64,000 bases of DNA, taken from Streptococcus sciuri (GTDB taxonomy: Bacteria; Bacillota; Bacilli; Lactobacillales; Streptococcaceae). Positions 1-7,499 of this stretch are shown piece after piece. The stretch spans positions 1 through 64,000 of the forward strand of contig NZ_JANUXX010000008.1 of assembly GCF_024814375.1 (NCBI RefSeq), written 5' to 3'. Each line of letters begins with the position of its first letter. Position 1 is the first letter of the stretch. The notes beneath the pieces are model-generated. The model searched no databases. It was not told where the DNA came from and was given only the letters and a program-made list of their open reading frames with translations. The position numbers and the translations under genes were made by a program.

Positions 1-3
1 TTG

Positions 4-12
4 TGCTATAAT
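4..12 (+). promoter_or_regulatory. Extended -10 promoter element at window edge
   Basis: TGC-TATAAT is a perfect extended -10. Any -35 lies outside the window. A terminator hairpin begins about 22 bases downstream, so transcription from here would give only a very short RNA unless it reads through. Confidence 0.45.
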
Positions 13-33
13 GGCAGTGGATAGTTTTGGTGT

Positions 34-60
34 GCCACTGATTTTTCAGTGGCTTTTTTT
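34..60 (+). terminator. Intrinsic terminator
   Basis: GCCACTG (34-40) pairs perfectly with CAGTGGC (47-53) across a 6-base loop and is followed by seven T. It ends a plus-strand transcript that starts at or before the window edge. Confidence 0.75.
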
Positions 61-751
61 GCTTTACTGGAGCAAAAAGGGTTGATTATAAAACTCAGTA
101 TAACTATTCACATCACACAAACGCCCATGAGGATTGTCTGCTCTTAGCGCATCTCTTTTCTTCATGATCCTGTGCCAATAAAGCCACTCACTCAAAAAAC
201 CTTGGCTTCTTTAGCCAAGGCTTTATAGGACAATCCCCTCTCCTTTCACTCTGATAGAACATAGGCACAAACCAATAAAATGACTAGGTTAACACAATGG
301 ACTGTTGCCATCTTTAAACATCAAAATAATGTCTAAAAGAATACCCAGCAAAACCAATCAGTAATAATTTTTATTCATTGCTTTTTTCTTAAAATTTGAT
401 CTGATAACCAACAATAAGACTTGGAGCTTTCACCTTCTTATTAGCTTAATAGCTCTTTTTTAATGAAAAACTAGTATTACTTTCACAAAATCTAACTTAA
501 TAGCAAATCATGCTAGTTTTTTATTAGAGGGCTTTTTACCTCGCCTTAGTTTCATATCTGATTTCCTTCTTTGGATCTCCTTTATCTTATATCAAGTAGG
601 ATAGAATAAACAGTATCATTAGGCACTATTTTTGTTTGTAGAAAGACCCAAAATGAAAGTTTTTATACACTGAACCAACAATCAAGTGTCTAAAATCTAG
701 GAATCTTATCGTTGACGATGATGAGGATTTACTAACCAATAACTACTAAAA
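61..751. other. Gene-free, apparently decayed intergenic region
   Basis: About 690 bases hold no convincing intact gene. Both strands show short broken reading frames. On the minus strand a frame near 400-250 reads as small hydrophobic segments (LVLLGILLDIILM, NLVILLVCAYVLSE) split by stops. On the plus strand 691-738 reads NLIVDDDEDLL, the N-terminal signature of a response-regulator receiver domain, then stops. A minus-strand terminator lies at 194-220. The region looks like remnants of former genes beside ccpA. Confidence 0.5.
194..220 (-). terminator. Minus-strand intrinsic terminator
   Basis: CCTTGGCT (200-207) and AGCCAAGG (213-220) form an 8-bp stem. On the minus strand it is followed by six T. 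No intact gene precedes it, so it probably ended one of the decayed genes. Confidence 0.65.
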
Positions 752-788
752 CGTAAAAAGACTAGAGCAACTTATTCCTCTAGTCTTT
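752..788 (-). terminator. ccpA terminator
   Basis: AAAGACTAGAG (757-767) and CTCTAGTCTTT (778-788) form an 11-bp stem immediately after the ccpA stop. A T run follows on the minus strand. Confidence 0.8.
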
Positions 789-793
789 AGTGC

Positions 794-1795
794 TTAACGT
801 GTAGAACCTCGCTTAATCAAACCATGATTAAGGACAATTTCCCTTTCAGCCAAATCTTCTTTGTGCATAATTTTTGTCAACATACGCATGCTAACAGCTC
901 CAAGATCATAGACGGGTTGACTAATTGAGCTAAGATTAGGACGTGTAAACTGTGTTACAGAAGAATCATTGCTTGTAATGATTTCAAAATCCTCTGGCAC
1001 AGACTTACCAGCTGCAAAGAGTCCATTTTGCAGCCCAGCTGCTAATTCATCATCTGCTACGTAGGCAGCCGTCGCTCCAGAATTAAGGACACGTTGAGCT
1101 AGATTATAGCCATCTTGATAGTGGTATTTAGCTTCAAAAATAAGACTTTCTTTAAACGATAAACAGTTGCGATTTAAGCCTTCTTTGTAACCATCCAAGC
1201 GCACCTTACCATTGATGTCATCAATAAGTGGACCTGATACAAAAGCAATATCATCATGCGTTTTGGCAAATAAATCCACGACCTCGCTGACTGCTTTTTG
1301 GTAGTCAATATTGACACTAGGCAGTTGATGTTCCAAATCAACTGTTCCAGCTAAAACAATTGGCGTGCGTGAACGTGAAAACTCAACACGAAGTTTTTCG
1401 GTCAAATGATATCCCATAAAGATAATACCGTCAACCTGCTTAGCAAACAGAGAATTGATAACACCGATTTCCTTTTCATCGTCTTCATCGCTGGAAGCTA
1501 AGACAATATTGTACTTATACATAGTAGCAATATCATCAATACCACGCGCCAAATTAGAAAAATAAGCATTGGCAATATTTGGAATCACAACTCCAACAGT
1601 TGTTGTTTTCTTACTCGCTAACCCTCGTGCCACAGCATTTGGACGATAATCCAGACGCTCAATCACCTCGAGAACCTTTTGGCGTGTGTTTTCTTTTACA
1701 TTTTTATTACCGTTAACAACACGGCTGACCGTTGCCATAGAAACACCCGCTTCACGAGCAACATCATAAATCGTAATCGTGTCATCAGTATTCAT
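794..1795 (-). CDS. ccpA: Catabolite control protein A
   Basis: LacI/GalR-family master regulator of carbon catabolite control. With HPr(Ser-P) it binds cre sites to repress or activate sugar-metabolism genes. The 333-residue protein has the N-terminal LacI helix-turn-helix and hinge (ITIYDVAREAGVSMATVSRV, about residues 7-26, then YRPNAVARGLASKKT) followed by a periplasmic-binding-protein-like sensor domain, and the length is normal. It has its own promoter with an overlapping cre and its own terminator, so it is monocistronic. In many streptococci pepQ lies divergently next to it. Here an insertion sequence and accessory genes intervene. Identification is secure from sequence pattern. Confidence 0.96.
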   Translation of the reverse strand: MNTDDTITIYDVAREAGVSMATVSRVVNGNKNVKENTRQKVLEVIERLDYRPNAVARGLASKKTTTVGVVIPNIANAYFSNLARGIDDIATMYKYNIVLASSDEDDEKEIGVINSLFAKQVDGIIFMGYHLTEKLRVEFSRSRTPIVLAGTVDLEHQLPSVNIDYQKAVSEVVDLFAKTHDDIAFVSGPLIDDINGKVRLDGYKEGLNRNCLSFKESLIFEAKYHYQDGYNLAQRVLNSGATAAYVADDELAAGLQNGLFAAGKSVPEDFEIITSNDSSVTQFTRPNLSSISQPVYDLGAVSMRMLTKIMHKEDLAEREIVLNHGLIKRGSTR

Positions 1796-1869
1796 ATCCG
1801 TCTTCCCCTCATTTTCTTTTAAGCAGTAGTATAGCTTTTTCTAATAATTGAAAATTCGCTTTCAGTACA

Positions 1870-1898
1870 ATTCTATCATGTTTTGTAAACACTTTCAA
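1870..1898 (-). promoter_or_regulatory. ccpA promoter with overlapping cre site
   Basis: On the minus strand TTGAAA (1898-1893), a 17-bp spacer and TAGAAT (1875-1870) form a good sigma-A promoter. TGAAAGTGTTTACA (1897-1884) overlaps the -35 and spacer. It fits the cre consensus TGWNANCGNTNWCA except for TG in place of the central CG, which suggests autoregulation by CcpA. Confidence 0.7.
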
Positions 1899-1970
1899 GA
1901 TTTAACCTTAATTTTCTTACAAAAATTTTAGATCTGCTTTTTTATAAAAGTTCTTAAAAGTTCTAAAATG

Positions 1971-1980
1971 AAGTTAGCCA
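1971..1980 (+). repeat. Left terminal inverted repeat of the IS30-family element
   Basis: AAGTTAGCCA matches the reverse complement of 3003-3012 exactly. The match continues imperfectly for about five more bases. Two tandem copies of TAAAAGTTCT (1945-1964) lie just outside. Confidence 0.75.
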
Positions 1981-1999
1981 GTTTAAGAGTATGAAAAAA

Positions 2000-2058
2000 C
2001 ATCTCAGAGAGATATAATTGTAATCAATCACAACAACAATTAGAAGGCTTCTGAGATG
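2000..2058 (+). promoter_or_regulatory. Inverted repeat that can mask the transposase start codon
   Basis: CATCTCAGA (2000-2008) pairs perfectly with TCTGAGATG (2050-2058), whose last three bases are the transposase ATG. A TATAAT at 2013-2018 lies inside the loop. Transcripts entering from outside would form the hairpin, whereas those from the internal promoter lack the left arm. This resembles the protection against impinging transcription known in other IS elements. Confidence 0.5.
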
Positions 2059-3009
2059 CAAAACTATTATACACCAAAAGGGAAACACTTGACAATAGCT
2101 GACCGTCAATGTATTGAGCGTTGGCTTAAGGAAGGGCTCTCCAATCGTGAAATTGCTAGAAGATTGGCTAAGGCTCCTCAAACAATTAATAACGATGTCA
2201 AACGAGGGCTTGTTAGGCAACAGGTGCGAAAGGGAAAGTATGAGCTAGTCTATTCAGCTGACTTCGCTCAAAGCAATTACCAAAGGAAACGTCAAAAATC
2301 AGTTAAACCAACCTACCTCACTAAGGAGCTGAAAAAAGCGATTAGCCATTATCTAAATCAAAAATACTCGCCTGAGATGATGGGCAAAGCAGGAAGGGGA
2401 AGTGCACCTATCTCCACGATTTATGACTGGTGCCACAATGGGCAATTAGGATTGACAAAGGAGAACATGTTCTCCCCTCGCAATAATAAAGTTCAAACGA
2501 AGAAGGCTAGCCCTGTTTTCAAACCTGCTGGGAAATCCATCGACGAACGTCCAGAGAGTATTAACAAGCGCAAAAGGATTGGTGATTTCGAGATTGATAC
2601 TGTCATTCAAACACGAGCTAAGAATGAGTGCTTACTGACTCTGACTGACTGTAAAAGTCGGCAGCAGTTGATTAGACTAATTCCTAATAGGTCTGCTTCT
2701 GCTGTCAATCTGGCATTGTTGGACATTTTAGAAGAATATGACATCAAGTCTATTACCACAGACAATGGGAGAGAATTTGTGCGATTGGCTAATGCATTTG
2801 ACGAGAAGAATAGTTACTATGCCCATCCCTACTCTTCTTGGGAGCGTGGAACAAGCGAAAATTACAACCGCCTCATTCGGATGTGGCTACCTAAGGGAAG
2901 CAAAAATGCAGCTCAAAAACTGGTCGCTTTCATTAAACGTTGGATAAATCAGTATTCAAAGAAACTATTGGATGACAAATCTCCTCTGGAAGTTGAGTAT
3001 AATGGCTAA
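2056..3009 (+). CDS. IS30-family transposase
   Basis: DDE transposase of 317 residues that catalyses excision and insertion of its element. An N-terminal helix-turn-helix (about 10-50, SNREIARRLAKAPQTINNDV) should bind the terminal repeats. The catalytic core has D181 (FEIDTV), D236 (TTDNGREF) and E268 (ERGTSENYN), the characteristic IS30 signatures. The frame is intact and of normal length, so the enzyme is probably active. SD-like AGAAGG lies at 2042-2047. The stop is within 10 bp of the right end. Confidence 0.93.
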   Translation: MQNYYTPKGKHLTIADRQCIERWLKEGLSNREIARRLAKAPQTINNDVKRGLVRQQVRKGKYELVYSADFAQSNYQRKRQKSVKPTYLTKELKKAISHYLNQKYSPEMMGKAGRGSAPISTIYDWCHNGQLGLTKENMFSPRNNKVQTKKASPVFKPAGKSIDERPESINKRKRIGDFEIDTVIQTRAKNECLLTLTDCKSRQQLIRLIPNRSASAVNLALLDILEEYDIKSITTDNGREFVRLANAFDEKNSYYAHPYSSWERGTSENYNRLIRMWLPKGSKNAAQKLVAFIKRWINQYSKKLLDDKSPLEVEYNG

Positions 3010-3012
3010 CTT
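3003..3012 (-). repeat. Right terminal inverted repeat of the IS30-family element
   Basis: TGGCTAACTT is the reverse complement of the left end at 1971-1980. It overlaps the transposase stop codon region. Confidence 0.75.
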
Positions 3013-3052
3013 GAACTTGAAATTTGCCGTTTGTATTCTCTCATATATTTTC

Positions 3053-3079
3053 TTGAAAATCCTAAAAAAAGAGTATAAT
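3053..3079 (+). promoter_or_regulatory. Promoter of the SdpI-like gene
   Basis: TTGAAA (3053-3058) and a perfect TATAAT (3074-3079) are separated by 15 bp. The pair lies just outside the right IS end and reads into 3122-3746. Confidence 0.5.
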
Positions 3080-3121
3080 CAAGATCGAGGAGGCGTTTTC
3101 AAAGAAAGTGAGGTACGGAAT

Positions 3122-3661
3122 ATGGAAAATAAAGGGTTTAATAAGTTGCTTATGATAGTAAGCTTTTTAGTTTTTCTTATTACTTATTATTTAACTAGCA
3201 GTCAATATTCTAGTATCATTGGATTGATTTACACCTTACTAATAACTATTCAGGTTTTGGTATTTTTTAATAACAATACTAAGAATAATTTACGTTGGTT
3301 ACTAACGCTAGTTTTTGTGGTAATTATGGTTTTAAGTATTGTCAATTCCAACATGATTATAGATACAAAGTTATCGTTATTTCTTTTGTGCAGTTTCATT
3401 ATTTTTATTGGGAATCTATGCTCTCTCATTCCTTATAATCCATTTATTGGGATAAGAATTTTTTCAACAAGGAATGATGAAGGAAACTGGAAAGCCACTC
3501 ATAATATGTTAGCTGATTTAAATATACCAGTTAGCTGTTTGATTTTGTTACTTTCTAACTTTCTAAATATGAATATTGTAGTAACGGTTTCATTCACTAT
3601 ATGGCTTATTTTGCCAATCATTTATTCTATATGGATTTATCCTAAAAAAGGAGGAAACTAA
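3122..3661 (+). CDS. SdpI-family immunity-like membrane protein
   Basis: Predicted 179-residue integral membrane protein with about five to six hydrophobic segments. The C-terminal part contains FIGIRIFSTRNDEGNWKATH, the pattern (GIR..., W..TH) of the SdpI family, named for the B. subtilis protein giving immunity to the SdpC toxin. I infer immunity or stress-signalling at the membrane, but no SdpC-like toxin gene is next to it. ATG at 3122 was chosen because GTGAGG precedes it; the open frame extends upstream into the IS end. A 27-codon ORF follows one base after the stop. Its position between an IS and pepQ marks it as accessory. Confidence 0.65.
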   Translation: MENKGFNKLLMIVSFLVFLITYYLTSSQYSSIIGLIYTLLITIQVLVFFNNNTKNNLRWLLTLVFVVIMVLSIVNSNMIIDTKLSLFLLCSFIIFIGNLCSLIPYNPFIGIRIFSTRNDEGNWKATHNMLADLNIPVSCLILLLSNFLNMNIVVTVSFTIWLILPIIYSIWIYPKKGGN

Positions 3662-3662
3662 T

Positions 3663-3746
3663 ATGAAGGTGGTAAGAAAAAATCCAAATGCCAGAATTTT
3701 TAATAAGTCTAATATAACAGACTTTCAATTACCTCTTGGCGGATAA
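3663..3746 (+). CDS. Putative 27-residue peptide, unknown function
   Basis: Short ORF starting MKVVRKNPNARIF and ending FQLPLGG. A near-perfect SD (AGGAGG, 3649-3654) lies 8 bases before its ATG, overlapping the end of the SdpI-like gene, so it is probably translated as part of the same transcript. The terminal Gly-Gly resembles a leader cleavage site. The +1 frame after it reads NSAVNACFLT and then stops (3745-3777), so this may be a frameshifted precursor of a ribosomal peptide. That reading is speculative. I do not recognise the family. Confidence 0.4.
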   Translation: MKVVRKNPNARIFNKSNITDFQLPLGG

Positions 3747-3814
3747 TTCTGCCGTAAATGCTTGCTTTTTGACATGATTTTTGGGAAAATAACACGTAGA
3801 AAGAAGGAAAGTCT

Positions 3815-4906
3815 ATGTCTATGTCAAAACTTACTCAAATCCAAAATTACCTCCAGAACGAAAAAGCGAGCTTAGCTGTCATCTCTGATCCTGTCACTGT
3901 CAACTACTTAACCGGTTTTGTCTGTGATCCACATGAACGCCAAATGTTTTTATTTGTCTATGCCGACAGTGATCCTATTCTTTTTGTACCAGCGCTTGAG
4001 CTTGCTAAAGCGACTAGCCTAATTCAGTTCCCAGTCTTTGGCTATGTAGACTCTGAAAATCCTTGGGAAAAAATCAAGTCCGTCTTGCCATCAACAACTG
4101 GCAAAAAACTATTTGCCGAATTCGACCACTTAAATGTCACTAAATTTCAAGGCTTACAAAGTATCTTTGACGGACATTTTAACAATCTTACTCCCTTTAT
4201 CCAACGTATGCGTCTTATCAAATCACAAGATGAAATTGATAAAATGCTAATCGCTGGACAGTACGCTGACAAGGCTGTTCAGATTGGGATTGATAGCATT
4301 TCTCTCAGTCAAACTGAGACAGATATTTTGGCCAAAATTGAATTTGGTATGAAAGAGCAAGGTATCAATAAAATGAGCTTTGAAACCATGGTTTTAACTG
4401 GTGACAATGCTGCCAACCCACACGGTGAACCTGGAGTCAATCAGATTGAAAATAATGCCCTCCTTCTTTTTGACCTTGGTGTCATGTACGATGGTTATGC
4501 ATCCGATATGACACGCACTGTCGCTGTTGGACAACCTGACCAATTTAAACAAGATATTTACAAACTCTGCTTAGAAGCTCAACTAACCGCACAAGAATTT
4601 GTCAAACCTGGCGTTACTGCTAATGAAGTTGACAACGCTGCCCGCCACGTCATCGAAAAAGCAGGCTACGGTGAATACTTCAATCACAGACTCGGTCACG
4701 GTATCGGTATGAGTGTCCATGAATACCCCTCTATTATGGCTGGAAATAACCTTGAAATCAAGGAAGGCATGTGTTTTTCTATTGAGCCTGGTATCTACAT
4801 TCCAGGTAAGGTTGGTGTTCGTATTGAGGACTGCGGTTATGTGACCAAAGACGGATTTAATGCCTTTACCCAGACACCAAAAGAACTTCAGTTTTTTGAA
4901 GGATAA
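3815..4906 (+). CDS. pepQ: Xaa-Pro dipeptidase
   Basis: M24-family metallopeptidase (prolidase) that cleaves X-Pro dipeptides in the cytoplasm, completing casein or protein peptide use. The 363-residue protein has the creatinase/prolidase N-terminal domain (about 1-130) and a pita-bread catalytic domain. The metal-site segments are visible: LLLFDLGVMYDGYASDMTRT, HRLGHGIGMSVHE, SIEPGIY and VRIEDCG. The first ATG follows AAGAAGGAAAG; a second ATG two codons later is possible. Its usual partner ccpA lies 2 kb upstream on the opposite strand. It ends in its own terminator. Confidence 0.94.
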   Translation: MSMSKLTQIQNYLQNEKASLAVISDPVTVNYLTGFVCDPHERQMFLFVYADSDPILFVPALELAKATSLIQFPVFGYVDSENPWEKIKSVLPSTTGKKLFAEFDHLNVTKFQGLQSIFDGHFNNLTPFIQRMRLIKSQDEIDKMLIAGQYADKAVQIGIDSISLSQTETDILAKIEFGMKEQGINKMSFETMVLTGDNAANPHGEPGVNQIENNALLLFDLGVMYDGYASDMTRTVAVGQPDQFKQDIYKLCLEAQLTAQEFVKPGVTANEVDNAARHVIEKAGYGEYFNHRLGHGIGMSVHEYPSIMAGNNLEIKEGMCFSIEPGIYIPGKVGVRIEDCGYVTKDGFNAFTQTPKELQFFEG

Positions 4907-4913
4907 TCACTAC

Positions 4914-4940
4914 AAAGGGAGTTTAATACTCTCTTTTTTG
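4914..4940 (+). terminator. pepQ terminator
   Basis: AAAGGGAG (4914-4921) pairs with CTCTCTTT (4929-4936) with one G-T pair, followed by a T run. Confidence 0.75.
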
Positions 4941-4970
4941 ATATTTAGCATCATTAACCAAAATCAAGAC

Positions 4971-4999
4971 TAGACCTTTTTCTCTGAACATGCTATTAT
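4971..4999 (+). promoter_or_regulatory. Nitroreductase promoter
   Basis: TAGACC (4971-4976), a 17-bp spacer and extended -10 TGC-TATTAT (4991-4999) precede the nitroreductase SD by about 10 bases. Confidence 0.6.
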
Positions 5000-5021
5000 A
5001 GGAGAAAAGCGGAGGTAAGAT

Positions 5022-5696
5022 ATGACTAAAGAAACCATCAAAGCACAGGTCAGAAAAGCCTTTGATCATCGTGTCTCTATTCGAGTCTACAATGACAAGG
5101 ATATTCCAAAAGAAGATATGGACTACATTCTTGATATGGCTTGGCTTAGTCCATCTTCGATTGGGTTAGAGCCTTGGCGCTTCATCGTTTTGGATCGTAA
5201 AGCGATTTCTAAAATCGCCACTGACTTAAAGCCTGTTTCTTGGGGAGCAAAGTCTCAGCTTGATACAGCCAGTCACTTTGTTTTATTACTGGCTGAAAAG
5301 AAAGTCCGCTATGACAGTCAAGCCGTCAAAGACAGTCTCTATCGTAAGGAACTTGACAAAGAGATAATTGCTAGTCGTCTCCTGAGATATGAAGACTTTC
5401 AAAAAAATCATAAAACAATGGCAAATAGTGATCGTCTATTGTGGGAATGGGCAGCTAAACAAACCTACATTGCTCTGGCTAACATGATGACAGCAGCTAG
5501 TTTTATTGGTATTGATTCTTGTCCGATAGAAGGATTCCAAGATGAGCCAGTAAACGCTATTTTAGTCAAACATGGTCTTATTGATCCCAATAAGGAAAAA
5601 CTAGCTAGCATGTTAGCTTTGGGATATCGTGCAAATACCCCCAAACATAAACGTGTCAGAAAAGATCGTCATACGGTGGTGACATGGGTAGATTAA
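5022..5696 (+). CDS. NAD(P)H nitroreductase family flavoprotein
   Basis: A 224-residue FMN-dependent reductase of the NfsB/nitroreductase superfamily. These cytoplasmic dimers reduce nitroaromatics, quinones or similar acceptors with NAD(P)H, and the natural substrate here is unknown. The N-terminal RVSIRVYNDKDIP and WLSPSSIGLEPWRFIVL are the phosphate- and FMN-binding signatures, and the C-terminal LASMLALGYRA is also typical. SD GGAGG lies 7 bases before the ATG. A VOC-family gene follows after 18 bases and probably shares its transcript, suggesting joint handling of reactive small molecules. Confidence 0.88.
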   Translation: MTKETIKAQVRKAFDHRVSIRVYNDKDIPKEDMDYILDMAWLSPSSIGLEPWRFIVLDRKAISKIATDLKPVSWGAKSQLDTASHFVLLLAEKKVRYDSQAVKDSLYRKELDKEIIASRLLRYEDFQKNHKTMANSDRLLWEWAAKQTYIALANMMTAASFIGIDSCPIEGFQDEPVNAILVKHGLIDPNKEKLASMLALGYRANTPKHKRVRKDRHTVVTWVD

Positions 5697-5714
5697 AGTA
5701 AAAAGGAGATTATA

Positions 5715-6107
5715 ATGCCATTTTTACACACTTGCATCCGTGTGAAAGACTTAGATGCTTCGCTCACCTTTTATCAAAAAGCACTTGGTTTTAAGGAAGT
5801 TCGACGCAATGACTTTCCAGATGCCAAATTTACCTTGGTTTATCTTGCACTAGAAGATGATCCCAACTATGAATTGGAGCTGACTTATAATTATAATCAC
5901 GATGATTATAACCTCGGAGACGGATACGGACATATCGCTATCGGTGTTGATAATCTTAAGGAAAGCTACCAAAAACATAAGACAGTTGGATTTTCTGTCA
6001 CAGATTTGTCTGGTTTACCTGAACACCCCAAGACATACTATTTCATCCAAGATCCAGATGGTTATAAGATTGAAATCATCGACTTAAAATATTCTAACCC
6101 TCTCTAG
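5715..6107 (+). CDS. Glyoxalase I-like VOC family protein
   Basis: A 130-residue vicinal-oxygen-chelate protein, full length for glyoxalase I (lactoylglutathione lyase), which isomerises the hemithioacetal of methylglyoxal. The four expected metal ligands are present: H5, E55, H73 and E120, in the order and spacing of E. coli GloA. Motifs include TCIRVKDLDASLTFY, GYGHIAIGV and FIQDPDGYKIEIID. SD AAGGAG lies 7 bases before ATG. It follows the nitroreductase closely. Streptococcal thiol use makes the exact substrate uncertain. Confidence 0.87.
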   Translation: MPFLHTCIRVKDLDASLTFYQKALGFKEVRRNDFPDAKFTLVYLALEDDPNYELELTYNYNHDDYNLGDGYGHIAIGVDNLKESYQKHKTVGFSVTDLSGLPEHPKTYYFIQDPDGYKIEIIDLKYSNPL

Positions 6108-6153
6108 AACGCTACTCCATTTGGAGGATTAACTGTTCTGTTTAAGCTTTTCA

Positions 6154-6162
6154 TGTTACAAT
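6154..6162 (+). promoter_or_regulatory. Extended -10 upstream of the glycosyltransferase
   Basis: TGT-TACAAT forms an extended -10 about 28 bases before the start. No clear -35 is visible. Confidence 0.4.
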
Positions 6163-6189
6163 AATCAAAAAGAGTTGAGAGGTATGAGC

Positions 6190-7116
6190 ATGACTGTATT
6201 ATCTATCGTTATCCCCTGTTATAACGAAGAAGAGACCATTTATCCTTTTTTGAAGTCAATGCAAAAGGTGGAAAAAAGTATGGAACACCAGCTCTCTTTT
6301 GAGTATATCTTTATCAATGATGGCTCAAAAGACAGGACATTAGAGCTGTTACGAAAAGTAGCAACTATCTATTCGAACGTACACTACATCTCCTTTTCGC
6401 GAAATTTTGGCAAGGAAGCAGGGATTTTAGCAGGACTTGAAGCGAGTACAGGTGATTTAATTACTGTTATGGATGCTGACTTACAGGATCCACCTGAATT
6501 ACTCCCAAAAATGTACCAGAAAATCCAAGAAGGCTTTGATGTCGTTGGAACGTACCGTTCAAATCGCAAGGGAGAGCCTACTATTCGCTCTTTTTTTGCT
6601 AATCTTTTCTATAAACTCATCAATACCCTATCTGATACAGAGATGGTTGATGGAGTGCGTGACTTTCGTCTTATGACACGCCAAGTGGTGGATAGTATTC
6701 TCTTACTTGAAGAGGTCAATCGCTTTTCAAAAGGAATCTTTTCATGGGTTGGATTTGATGTGACCTATATCAAATTTGAAAACCGTGAACGTATAGCTGG
6801 TCAATCGAGTTGGAACTTTTTGAGTCTACTACGCTACTCTATTGATGGATTTATCAATTTTTCAAATATGCCTCTTAGTATTGCCACATGGATTGGGACA
6901 TTAAGTTTTGTCTTTTCTTTTCTTGCCATTTTGTTTATCGTCATTCGTAAACTCATCTGGAACGATCCTGTCTCCGGTTGGGCAAGTACCGTATCCATCA
7001 TCTTATTTATCGGTGGCATCCAGTTGCTCTGTCTTGGTATCATCGGTAAATACATTTCTAAAATTTTTACCGAAACTAAAAAACGTCCGATTTATATTGT
7101 TAAGGAGAAACGTTAA
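6190..7116 (+). CDS. GT2 glycosyltransferase, GtrB/DPM1-like
   Basis: Membrane-anchored family-2 glycosyltransferase predicted to transfer a sugar from a nucleotide donor to undecaprenyl phosphate for wall or surface polymer modification. The GT-A domain (about 1-225) shows LSIVIPCYNEEETI, the DADLQDPPE metal-binding segment and FSKGIFSWVGF; two transmembrane helices follow near the C terminus. I chose ATG 6190 (308 residues) because GAGAGG lies 7 bases upstream; ATG 6184 or TTG 6175 would add two or five residues. It has its own terminator and no clear operon partner. Confidence 0.85.
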   Translation: MTVLSIVIPCYNEEETIYPFLKSMQKVEKSMEHQLSFEYIFINDGSKDRTLELLRKVATIYSNVHYISFSRNFGKEAGILAGLEASTGDLITVMDADLQDPPELLPKMYQKIQEGFDVVGTYRSNRKGEPTIRSFFANLFYKLINTLSDTEMVDGVRDFRLMTRQVVDSILLLEEVNRFSKGIFSWVGFDVTYIKFENRERIAGQSSWNFLSLLRYSIDGFINFSNMPLSIATWIGTLSFVFSFLAILFIVIRKLIWNDPVSGWASTVSIILFIGGIQLLCLGIIGKYISKIFTETKKRPIYIVKEKR

Positions 7117-7138
7117 TTGTATTATTATATTTATTCCA

Positions 7139-7184
7139 AAAACAAACCGATAGTTCGCCAAATAGACTATCGGTTTGTTTTTTT
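7139..7184 (+). terminator. Glycosyltransferase terminator
   Basis: ACAAACCGATAG (7142-7153) pairs perfectly with CTATCGGTTTGT (7167-7178), followed by a run of T. It lies between convergent genes and can work in both directions. Confidence 0.88.
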
Positions 7185-7221
7185 AACTTTCTATAAAGAA
7201 GTTCCTCATTACAACAAACTT

Positions 7222-7497
7222 CTACTTATTGTCCTTTGGCAATTTTCTGATAGGAACTCCCCACTCTCTCCCTGGAAAATCATGCAACAATTTAGCATAA
7301 AATTCAGAAGTAACAGGGGAGAGTTTACCTTTAATCCCAAGAAATCCTAGTCTCAATTTTAGATTAAATATAATCTTATAGAAAAATTCATTATTTTCTA
7401 TATTATTTTTTGCTTCTATTATAATATTACGTTCTTCCATCGAAATATCTGAAAGGATGATATCTACAAGTTCTTCAGTAAACTCTTTTTCAGTCAT
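7222..7497 (-). CDS. Bacteriocin immunity protein (enterocin A immunity type)
   Basis: A 91-residue helical protein resembling the EntA/pediocin-like immunity family, small cytoplasmic four-helix proteins that protect producers from class IIa bacteriocins. Features are the length, the charged N terminus (MTEKEFTEELVDIIL), the ERNIIIEAKNNIE helix and the C-terminal LSPVTSEFYAKLLHDF segment. SD GGGAGG lies 6 bases before ATG, inside the end of the decayed gene upstream, so the two formed an operon. With that partner ruined it may persist as orphan immunity. Confidence 0.75.
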   Translation of the reverse strand: MTEKEFTEELVDIILSDISMEERNIIIEAKNNIENNEFFYKIIFNLKLRLGFLGIKGKLSPVTSEFYAKLLHDFPGREWGVPIRKLPKDNK

Positions 7498-7499
7498 AC

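Larger units (their letters stand above)
1969..3014 (+). mobile_element. IS30-family insertion sequence
   Basis: An element of about 1.05 kb with one transposase gene filling it. The ends carry an inverted repeat: AAGTTAGCCA at 1971-1980 and TGGCTAACTT at 3003-3012, with looser similarity further in. I could not identify a target-site duplication, so the exact ends are uncertain by a few bases. It sits about 70 bp upstream of the ccpA promoter. The uninterrupted transposase suggests a recent or still functional insertion. Confidence 0.85.

Noticed and set aside
1945..1964. Two tandem copies of TAAAAGTTCT beside the IS as a target-site duplication
   Set aside because: Both copies are on the same side of the IS and neither recurs at the right flank, so they are not a duplication from insertion.
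1963..2220. Minus-strand 85-codon frame overlapping the IS30-family transposase start
   Set aside because: It lies antisense to the transposase and IS end, has no SD and no recognisable protein pattern.
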